This document shows, one piece after another, positions 26,401-38,400 of a stretch of 64,000 nucleotides of DNA. Origin of the DNA: Pieris napi (Eukaryota; Arthropoda; Insecta; Lepidoptera; Pieridae); the NCBI RefSeq assembly GCF_905475465.1, contig NC_062253.1, forward strand, positions 6,386,001-6,450,000. Direction: 5' to 3'. The position numbers were made by a program, and so were the translations under genes. The stretch's first letter is position 1. Each line of letters starts with the position of its first letter. Under the pieces are notes generated by a model, which had not been told where the DNA came from, made no database searches, and saw only the letters and a list, made by a program, of their open reading frames with translations.

Positions 26401-29400
26401 GGCAATGCTCAAGACAAGACAAGTAAAGATTACACATAATAGCCAAAATATAATTAAACACCGTTGCTCAAGATAGTGTATATGTCACCGTAAAATTGTA
26501 AAAACCGTTAGATTGTAATCTATCTCGCGAGATTGTAAACTGTCGAAAGATTGTCAACTCAACATACTGCTTGCAATTTAACGTATTATTATTCGGTAGT
26601 TATATGAAATTGTTGGGAAGTAAAATTAATCTGTAATTGACCAAAGAAGTTTGAATGATAACTAAGTTAGTGTAGTAGAATCTACCGAATACCGATAACC
26701 GATAACCGATAGATTACAATCTAACGGTTTTTACAATTTTACGTTAACATATATAATTTTTATTCATTTTAATTTCATATTAATTATAAATTAGATTTTT
26801 ACCGCAAGGGAACATCGTTTACATAGTTTCCTTTGTGACAAGAATGTTACATTAGAATTTGCATAAATTATTAATATGCAATACTCACCACCAACAGAAT
26901 TGTTCACAACACACAGATATTTGCCAGAATCATCAACTTTAGCCTCCTTGATAATAAGAGTTCCAGAAACTTGTTTTACTCTGTCATTCAACACGACTGG
27001 TTGCTTTCTCGCTGATCCCTCAATGAATTTATACCATCTGTAACAAAGGAGAAAAAGTTCAGGTTATGGTAATCCATATGTCGCCTTTAAACAAAGGGCC
27101 TATAAAAGAAGTTAATTCCAAGTGTTAGAAGGCTCAAGCCCTACCACAAATAACTCAAATAAGGAATACGAATCAAAGCTTCAAATGACATTGCGAATGA
27201 GAAAATGCTCTGAAACTAAACAACGGAACGTTGAGTTCGACGATAAAATTTTATAAACAGCCATCATGAGCTTTAGACATAAACCGCCTAACAAAATCTA
27301 GCCATGTGTTACGGGAAGCACAAAGTAAAGATTAAAGCGTCTGAATGAAAGCAAGAACACCCTGTGACTTACCAGAAGGTGTCTACGCAGCTCAATCATT
27401 ACTTTGGCTGTTAAAGGCGCGCGGCCGGCCGCGGTCACACCTTCACGTATTGGCCGCTACAGACTGCAATAACAACTGATATCAATATATTTGAATGGTG
27501 TAACTACGTGATTGATGAATGCGTGATGTGCGGCCAGCCGTAAAACTATCGTACCTCGTCAATGGCGCCGGGTATGCTTGAACCTCGCACAGTAAAGCGA
27601 GATTCTCGTTACCCCGCCCCACTTGACGGTTAAGTCCGTCACCCGTAACTTTCGGCCTCGTCCTACCCGTCGGCTCTGTAATGTAAACCTACGTTCACTA
27701 CCTAAACTCACCTAAACAACGGGGCGGGGTACGCGGCAACTTGACATTTTAAATACGCTACATCGTTTTGTCCCACTAGAAATACCTCCCAGCCCTCGAA
27801 GTTTTGAGCGGAATCTTTTCTGGGTGCAATTTTATTAGTCGGTTCTGCAATCGAAATTTGAATGACCATCGGGTACTGAACTATCGTCGAACTATTGAAA
27901 GAGTTGGGGAAATGGTTGTATCATTAAGATATGGAAGGTAAGTGAAAGACTCACTCACCGAAATATTGGTGGAGGATACCCCGCTACTTCACACGTAAGA
28001 TAAACTGAACTCTCTAAGGAGACAACGAAAATTTCACCGCCTTCGAACTTTCGGCTTTTATCACTTCGAGGAGCAATTTTATTCGTCGGTTCTGCAATAT
28101 GTAAATTTTAACATAGTAAATCAAACGCACCTTGACACCGGTACAGGATATCCTTGCGCTGGGCAAAGGAGCGCTATCGATGTATTTTGAGAAAAATGAA
28201 CAGCGGCCTTTGTTGTTGAGGTAATACTGGGTATAGCACTGGCAATGGGCTCTGGAGGAATATGTTCAATTAACTGAGAACATTATGGATCATAAGGGAT
28301 CTTAATAAGATTGACTTGCCTGAATATTGGTACAGGATACGCTTGAGCTTGACACAACAACGCAAAACTTTGACCGATGACTCTTAGAAAGGTACTACTA
28401 AGTGAATCCGTTGAAAAGCTTGGTGCTTTCGAGCCAACTGGTTCTGTATTGAAAATGTTTTATATTTATTTCAGTACACTTAAACTTGACTTGCCTGAAA
28501 ACTGGAGCGGGATAACTTTGAGCCTGACATAGAAGGCCAAAGCTCTGACCGATACGCTTTCTAAATATGCTTCCCATTGATTCAGACGAAAATGTCGGAG
28601 ACTTAGCGCCAACGGGCTCTACAAAGGTTTACCTATACATAAATTATCGAATACTAATATGAACTTGCCTGAATATTGGGACGGGAAAAGCTTGCGCTTG
28701 ACAAAGAAGTGCAAAGCTTTGACTTTCATGTCTTTTGAGCGATGAAAGTGCTGACTCAGTTGAAAATGATGGCGCTTTGGAACCGACGGGCTCTGTGTGT
28801 TCAAAATAATTGAATCGTGACGTAATTGATATACTAATTTATTTGTTAATTATGACGTCATTGCTAAGACTAAAAAAAGCTAAGCTAGTACTCAAAGATG
28901 ACGACACTTGCCTGAAAATTGGGACGGGAAATGCCTGAGCCTGACACATCATAGTGAAATTTTGGTCCTTATGTCTCGTTACAGCTGACAAAGTAATGTC
29001 GTTTGCAAACGTTGGTGGTTTCGAACCCACTGGTTCTGTACAAGTAAGATACAATTAAATGTCAACTTACCTAAATATTGGTGTAGGAAAAGCCTGAGCT
29101 TGACAAAGTAAAGCAAAGCTGTGCCCGTTTTCCTTAACAAATATACTGCCTTTGGAGTCAGACGAAAACGACGGAGCTTTAGCACCGACGGGTTCTATAA
29201 GAATATGGACGTACATTGTAATGTAAATAAACCTACCTGAACATCGGTTGTGGGTACCCTTGCGCTTGACAAAGCATGGAACCACCAGAAGACGCTTCAA
29301 TTACATAATTATAGGACGATGCAGAAGTAGGGAAAGCTGGCGCTCTGGCAGATACGGGTTCTGAATAACACAAATGTAATTGAGAACTCACTTGAAAATG

Positions 29401-32400
29401 GGAGAGGGGTGGGCTTGAGCCTGACATAAAAGAACAATTGCTTGCTCGGCTAGTTTAGTGAGGGTAGTACTCTTAAATTCCATTGAAAATGAGGGCGCTT
29501 TCGATCCAATTGGCTCTGCGATAGAGAAAATAAACTTGAACCTCACCTGAATATTGGGACGGGGAATGCTTGAGCTTGACATAACAGGGCAAAGTCTTGG
29601 CTTGTCCTACGTGTTATTCCAGAAAACTGAACGTCATTAGAGAATGTGGGGGATTTAAATCCAATAGGCTCTACAAATAAAATAACAATTTATTCACCTG
29701 AATACCGGGACGGGATAGCCTTGTGCCGGACAGAGTATGTTCAAGCTTTGACCGACTGTCCTTACATACCGGGACAATTTATTATCGGTAGAAAAGGATG
29801 GTGATTTCGATCCAATTGGTTCTAAAATATAACGATGAGATCACGTGATTGTATGAAAATAATATGTACCTGAACACTGGTATAGGATATCCCTGAGCCC
29901 GACACAATAATGCAAACGTTTGTCCAAACGCTCTATTGAGAAACCATGCGAATTTATCATCGCTTGAAAATACGGGTGGCTTTGTGGTAATCGGTTCTGA
30001 AAATTAAACGTCCTTACCTAAATAATGGGACTGGGAACCCTTGGGCTGGACATAATACTGCGAAGTCTTGGTCTTTATTCATATCGAACGAGGCTAACTT
30101 TGAACCACTCGAGAACGAAGGGCTTTTGGAGCCAATTGGTTCTAAAAGTGTTTAATAGTATTACTTTAAAAGTTCTATATTACCTTTTTAATCTAATGAC
30201 GAATGTTTGATCTAATGTTTTTAGAGAATGCAGGGGGCACATAATATTAACTTACCTAAAGACTGGGACGGGGTAGGCTTGTGCCAAGCAAAACAAGGTG
30301 ATACTCGAACCCATCGCAAAATCCAAAAATTCTATTGTTTTTGTTGGAAGTTTTGGTGGAGCAGAATTAATAGGTTCTAAAAAATAACCAACTAAGTGTT
30401 ATTACCTGGCTAATGGAACTGGAAATGCCTGTGCAGGGCACAATAATGTCACACTAGCGTTAACAAATGCACCGAAACCCCTTACGTTATCCAATGTAGG
30501 AAACTTGGGAGGTACTCTCCCTACAGGTTCTGAATTGGGACAAATATTAAGCTTAGATAGACCTAATTTATTTCTTTAGAGTATAATTTTACCTGAATAT
30601 TGGGACGGGGTAAGCTTGTGCTGGACATAATAATGTACTAGTATCATTCGATGTCGTGTCTGTGATATCTATAACTTTAGTCGCAACTTTTGGAGCTGCA
30701 CTGCCCATAGGTTCTACGAAAGAAAATATAAACGTCAGTTTCTCTGTACCTGAATGTCGGTGCCGGAAACGCTTGGGCGGGACATAAGAGCGTGATGTTT
30801 TCGTTTTCTTTAGCATCGAAGGCACGACTTTTGTCAGTAGTTGTAAATTTAGGTGAAACACGACCGACGGGTTCTATGAATAAACGATAAAATATGTAAG
30901 AGGAACATAATTTTACCTGAATAATGGGACTGGAAACGCCTGCGCAGGGCATAACATAGTTAAACTGGCATTGAGTGTAGTGCTAAAACTTCTGGAACTA
31001 TCCATCGAAGGAAATTTAGGTGAGACACGCCCCACAGGCTCTAGAGACAAGATAAAATTCTATTTGAAATGTACCTGAATAGCGGAGTAGGAAATGCTTG
31101 GGCCGGGCACAGTAAAGTCACGCACGTGTTTGATGAGAATGTAAAACTGCGACCGGTTTCCGTCGATGGAAACTTAGGAGACACTTTTCCCATTGGCTCT
31201 GTTTATAAAATTATATGGTCTAAGGATTACTTCAAATTGAAGTATTTATTCAGTGTATTATAAAGTAATAAATCTTACCCAAACATTGGGGCAGGATATG
31301 CTTGCGCAGGGCACAAAAGTGACATGCTTTGATTACTATCGAAATTGAATAGTCGACTTTTTTCTAAACTCGGAAACTTAGGGGATACTTTTCCCATTGG
31401 TTCTGAAGCAAAGAGATGATGGAATATAGTTTTAAACTGTTTCATATTAATAAATATTGCTATTGGCTGCTTATAAAATTTGGGATATGCCTAATATTGT
31501 GTTATATATTTAAAGAGGAATTAACTACCTGAATACTGGTACAGGAAATGCTTGTGCAGGACATTGCAAAGCGAAAGAATCGGTTTTCTTGACACCGATC
31601 ATGGTTCCCATGACAACAGAAGCGAATTTTGGCGGAACACGTCCAACTGGTTCTATGAGGGCAATGAGAAATTACTATTAACAATTACCTGAATAGTGGG
31701 GTGGGAAACGCCTGAGCGGGACATTGCAAAGCGTACGAATCGTTTTTCTTTACTTCAAACATGGTCCCCGTTAGAACTGTCGCGAATTTGGGAGGTACAC
31801 GACCGACTGGTTCTAAAATATTACAGAAAATGATAGGGAATTCCGTTAATTACCTGAATACGGGGACAGGGAACGCTTGGGCCGGGCACTGCAATGAGAA
31901 TGGTGTATCCATTGTGGCTATAAACCACGCACCCACTTGGCTGGAGGAGAATTTGGGTGGCACGCGCCCTATTGGCTCTGAAGAATGATTCAAAAGAGAA
32001 TTTTAATGAAACCTTACCGGTACATAGGTGCGGGGAATGCTTGTGCGGGGCACAGAACAGCTAGGCTGGTAGATTCATTGAACTGGAAGCCACTGGTCGT
32101 CTGCGCGCTAGGAAACTTAGGAGGCACACGTCCCATCGGTTCTGCGCATGTTGGGAGAAGGCGTTTTTTACCAGCACTACACCAGTGGTCAGTTACAGGT
32201 TTTTAATATATCCCCTACACTCTCTAAATCGGCTTGTATAAAGTAAAGGCTCAGCAGGGTACCCTATCCCAACATTCAGGCACGGCAAGATAAAAACTTA
32301 AAACTATAAATATCGACTTAATTGTTTTAGCGATTCTAACAAGAAATTATTATAACCTCACTAAAATTATGTATTTATATAGTATTATTAATTTCTCTAA

Positions 32401-35400
32401 CGATTATAATAATTTCATGAATAACAGAATACTTTAAACTTAAATATCACATAGAAAACACAATTGTATTTAAGTATTAAAACAATATCACTCAAGTTAA
32501 TTTAAAGAATTCTGTTATTAGTAAGTAATTAAATTTAGAGTTCTATTCTAAAAATGATATTAAAATATGATGATAATCTCTAATTAAAAATTTGAAATAA
32601 AATATCATTATTAGAAAATGTAAGAAGAAACACCATTAATTCACTAGAAATTTAAATGTGTAACAAAATATGAATTAATGATGTCACAATAAATTCTGAA
32701 AGTACTTACCGGTGATAACTAAACGTCCCTTTGTGGCTGATAAACGAGTCTCCCCAGTAAGTCTATGCTTCGTTCTACATTGGTATGATTTATAGCCATC
32801 TTCGGGTCCTACATCACGAATATGCAATTCTCCAGATGGTAGGACCAAGTATTTGCCCTCTGAAAATATTAGCTTATGAAATATATGTTGTTAAGACAAA
32901 GGTGTATCAAAGAATTCATTTCATGTAGCAACGCAACGTAGGGTTGCGATTTACTTACAAAATTCAGTGCATGCAGGAAGGAGGATTGAGGGATGGGTAG
33001 GCCGTGAGGCCCATGGAATTAAAGGAACCCAAGTCAGGATCAGTTTCCCTATTATACAATTATAGATCCAGAAGGAAAAGAAAACAAAACTAAGTACCAT
33101 ATGAATTTTGAGCACTATCGAGGTTGATCTCATCGATTTCATCTCCTTCACTAATAATCCATGAGATGACACTCACATACTCCGAAACAAAGCTAGGGAT
33201 GTGGCATTTCAAAATAGCTGAATTTCCTCGCAATACATACTCTTCCATTAAATTAACGGCATATGCTTGGGAGACAACTGTAAACAGAAACAATACCTAT
33301 TATTAGGATCGTTTATAAGGATGTAGGGATATGACCTATCAGGGAAGGACCTCGGTTTGGTTAGCAATCTTATAGGAGTACCTAAGTCTGAAGTCTCATT
33401 AATTTTCACTTCTTGATCATTATCATCTTCCGATACTATCCAAGACACAACTGTTACGTATTCAGAAACATAGCTAGGAATTTGACATTTTAACACAGCA
33501 GCGTTACCACGTAAGACGTATTCTTCCCAAAACTTAACATCATAGGCCTGGGAAACGACTGGAAATTGATATAATTTTTTTAACACCATTAAGAAGATTC
33601 TATGTGGGGGGAAAGTGCAGGTATTAAGTGGGGTAAGGTTTGTTGGAGGCTCTTAGTACGATACTATAGTTCATTACCTAAACTTGAATCGGAATCTATA
33701 TTAATATCTAGTTCGTCGTTATCTCCTTCGGATATAATCCAAGAAGTAACAGTTACATATTCGGTCACAAAACTGGGGATATGACATTTCAGTATAGCAG
33801 AGTTGCCTCTTAAGACGTTTTCCTCCCAAAGATTGACGGTGTAGGATTGAGAAACAACTGAAAGTGTACAAATATGGTTGAGGATAGCTTCTGAATAAAA
33901 AGCTTTTTTAGATTACGGAGATTGAGGAAGTGGGATATGGCCAACTAAAGTAGATATTACACCCAAATCTCCATATCCAGTGCCGTTTATTTCTTTCTCT
34001 TCTATTTCTCCTTCAAATATTAGCCAACTTGAGACTGTCACATATTCAGATACAAAACTTGGGATATGACATTTAACAATAGCAGAATTGCCACGCAAAA
34101 CGTTCTCCTCCATTAAGTTGACTGTGTACGCCTGAGACACGACTGTGAAATGAAACATGAGCTGGATTAGGAATGGATACTTGGAATAAACGTTTAATCA
34201 GGTACCCAAATCCTGAGAATCTGCCTGTTGTATTTCTACTTCTTCAATGTCACCCTCAGAGATTATCCAAGAGGAAACGCTAACATACTCTGTTACGAAG
34301 GTAGAAATATGACATTTAAGGATAGCCGCGTTGCCGCGAAGTACGCTCTCTTCCAATATATTGACCGTATAAGCTTGAGATACAACTGAAAGTTTTGAGA
34401 TCGTTATTAAGTATATCCGAAGCCGATTGGCCAGTGAAGTTTGAACGAGTTCACTTAGCGTGGACGGGGAGGATAGGTCCTAAATGTTAAATTTAAAACT
34501 ATCTTAAGAAATACCCTCTCGGTTAATACTGGCATCGTTCAATTGTATTTCAGTCTCATCGTCCCCCTCTGATATTATCCAAGAAGATACTTGAACGTAT
34601 TCAGTGACAAAACTTGGAATAAGACACTTGAATATGGCAGCATTTCCTCGCAAGACATTTTCCTCTACAAGATTTACTGTGTACACCTGGGATACAACTG
34701 CAAGATTATAAGAATTTAACGAATTTCCTTATCATATTGTTTGAGATGTGGGACGGGATTTAAAGGCTACTAAGTCGTCGAATATAAATAATACGCAATA
34801 TACCGTAATCCTCATTCTTTAGAAACTCTCCACCCTCGGAATCGTGCCAAGAAACTACATGCACATGATCGGAAACAAATGATGGGAGGTGGCATTTAAA
34901 CACAGCAGCATTACCGCGAATCACATAGATATCGTAAACCTGAGATTCGTAGAACTGATTGACAGCTGAAAACGGTAACATAAATAAATCTAGCTTACTT
35001 TGTACATATGTTTGTGTGAGAGAACACATTAGACGGGATTTACTATAGAGCGGATAGGAACAATTGGGAACGCGCGGTCGATCTTGATTACCGTAATTGC
35101 CTGCAGAGTCATTTAGTGAAAATGCAGAGAGCGACTCGTCGTCTGTCACCCATTCTATAACTTGCACATAATCCGATACAAATGATGGTATCAGACACTT
35201 TACTATCGCAGCATTCCCTCTTAAAACATCTTCATCGGTAACTCGAGGTTCGTAATTTTGATGGACGACTATAAATACCATATAAGATAAGAAAATCAGA
35301 AAAATCTAGGGAAAGGGATGAGGAGTGCCTTTGGAATAGCATATGCGTAAGAATACCAGAAATATCAGCGAGATTTTCATCAGCAGTTACAGTTTCATTA

Positions 35401-38400
35401 TCCATACTCCAAGATACAACGTGAACGAAGTCAGCCACGAAGGATGGGACAATGCATTTTAAAATCGCCGTGTTGCCTCTCAAAACAAATTCATCGTTTA
35501 CTCTCGCCTCATACTCTTGCAAAACAGCTGCAGTAAAAAGAATCAGGATAAAAGGACTTGGAATAATGTATCACGATATTTTACCCTCATTATTTCCGGG
35601 AAAATAAGTACCACCCTCACTGTCCATCCACATTTCAACAAAAACAAAATCGGAGACAAAACTTGGGACTTCGCATTTCATTATAGCCGCATTGCCGCGG
35701 ATTACATATTCGTTGTCTGCTTCAGCTTCATATGGCTGTGATACAACTATTCAAACAATACATATACAATAGATATAGTAAGAGCGTTTGAAAGGAGCAT
35801 TCATAGGAATGGGTGATATATTTGTTAAGATTTTGCGAAATATTGTAGAATAAGTACCATCTTGAAAATTAGTGTTATTTTTTGTTAATATTTGGCCTTC
35901 GTCTATTATCCAGGACTCCACATACACAAAGTCGCTAACAAACGATGGGATCTTGCAGTGAACAATGGCAGCGTTCCCTCTAATCACGTACTCATTTTCG
36001 GCTTCAGTCACGTAATACTGTGACACCACTAGAGAATATTGATTAGACATTGAGTTAATATGGATAGGTGTTGAGTAGGAGGTGGAAAATGCGCTTAGTA
36101 CGGAAGTTGCTTTTATTGTTTATCGAAGCTATTGTTACCGAGGTTGTCGGAATGGCTAATTACTGTTCCCTCTTCGTCAATCCAATCCTCAACTTTAACA
36201 AAATCAGCGACAAACGATGGTATTGAACATTTTAAAACCGCCGCATTTCCACGAATTACATATTCCTTTAAAATTTCGGCTTCATAAAATTGATTAACAA
36301 CTGCAATATACGGAAATATCCTAAATGAATTATTATACTTTTGGATGATGGAAGGATTAGGAGCAGAGAGATTTATAGATTAAGATCTGGCGATCCTACC
36401 GATATCATCGGTCATTAAATATTCATTCTTGTCGGAGTCTACCCAAGCTTCTACTTTCACGAAATCAGAGACGAAGGACGGGATGTTACATTTAAGAACA
36501 GCTGTATTTCCGCGTATGACATACTCGGAGACAACTTCGGCCTCAAAATATTGAGTCACGACTGTAAGTAATAAAGATTTAGTGGCAGGGATGTCTGGGA
36601 TGGCTTTATTTCTAATTTTTTACCGTCTCCTTCTTTTGTTCCATTTATCGTGAACGAATTTTCCTGTTCATCGTGCCACGAAATAACACTGACAAAATCA
36701 GCGACAAAGGAAGGTATTGAACATTTGAGTATAGCCGAGTTTCCACGGATAACATACTCATTATTTACTTCAGATTCGTACTGCTGCTGAACGACTGAAA
36801 GATTCCATTATGGAGAAGGAATTAGGGAAAAGTATAGCGAATTTAGAACAACCGTAATTTTCGCCCGGGTAAAAATCTTCCTTTTCATCAGTGTGCCAAG
36901 ATAGAACCTCAACGAAATCGGCGACGAATGAAGGAACTTGACATTTCAAAATGATACTATTTCCCATTATCACGTACTCCTTATTCACATCGGTATCATA
37001 ATTCTGAGCGACCACTGAACCATAGAAAATCTCTTATATTATAAAAAGAAGTAGTTTATCAAAACAACTAAATTAAATTATTTAGTAATATATTCTTGAA
37101 AATTGTCTCTGAAATTCAAAACTTAAATATACTATGTACTTGTTAATGCCTACCCTGGCCCTATTATATTATTAGGAAGTCATTCAGTACGCTATTAAAA
37201 ATATGAACACGTGCAAATCTGCGTTCGTTGACTGTTTATTCTAATGGTAACGTTATTGATTTGGTATCTAAAACGTGTTGATATTTCTAATAACAAATTG
37301 ATCTTCAAGTTTTGTGTTCGCCAGTACATTTAGTATTCCTGTTAGTGAGTGTTAAGCTTTAAGCCAGGATAATCGAACATTGACCATTGATTGGTAGAGG
37401 TGCCACTCGATATTAATGGCAACTCTATCGAATAATAATGTTTATAAGGATTAAATTATTTAAATCAACAATCTAGATTTTAACCAGCTTTTTAGATTCT
37501 GAAAAAAACACGTAAGTGTTTAAGTATACTAAATGTTTATTTCAATCTAGCTACAATCTAGCTTTCTTTCATGCAAAAAGTTTGTCGAATATCCTGTCGT
37601 TAAGCTGCATAAATTAAAAAGATTCGGCCGGCATTACTAAATATTGTAGACCATTTAGTAAAAAAAAAGCGATTACACAAATTAGCATTTCATGTTTTTA
37701 ATTTAGACTAAAAAGTCAATACTATTGATACAGTTGTCAGTTGAAAGAAGTTTCAAGATACTTGACATAGTGAATTTATTGAATTGACCTTATTGAGCCC
37801 TCGGTTGTAAGGGCGACGATCATTGCTTTATTTAGAACTCATATCTCAACCGATAAATTGAACATTTGATAAATGTTTTACACTACAAAAGTCGGAATAA
37901 TTTATGAATATAATAATTAGTGAATATATTTGTATATATAATACTAGCATAAGGGTATAGTAGTAGCGGAAAGTAATTCTTTATTAGTATATAAAAATAT
38001 TAATTTATTACAATTATTAACTGCTTTAACACGTGATGAGGATTTCAGCATGATGTGATAGTTGCAACTTACAAACATTTTGTAAAAAAAACTAAAATTA
38101 TTTAAAAGAGTGACGGAGTTTATTGCCAGTTCTTCTCGTCCACTCTATGCCTTGACTTGATATCTGGCTGTCTAAATTTGAAACATTTATTTTTTACTGA
38201 TGTTCGTAAGTGTCTCAATGTACCTACATGAATAAATAATTGATGAGAGAATTATAGTTTTAATGAATGTTTTTTATTCTTTATATTGTATAAATTCCCG
38301 TAAACCCCGCAATGGAGTATGTTTCATTGATAATTTATAGGCAAGTAGCGCTTTCTGTGTCTAACCCGGAATAATTATTGTTACATCGGAATTGAATCTT

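Larger units (their letters stand above)
26003..26888 (-). other. Dscam1: Intron between exon 7 and Ig4
   Basis: Mostly a SINE and a MITE; remainder AT-rich. Confidence 0.85.

Noticed and set aside
27367..27420. A 27th exon 6 variant before exon 7
   Set aside because: A strong donor-like GTAAGTCAC is present, but the preceding frame lacks the EPxG start and the CxAQ and YP motifs.
27555..32141. CRISPR-like array of evenly spaced units
   Set aside because: The units are protein-coding exons with variable sequence and splice signals in a eukaryotic gene.
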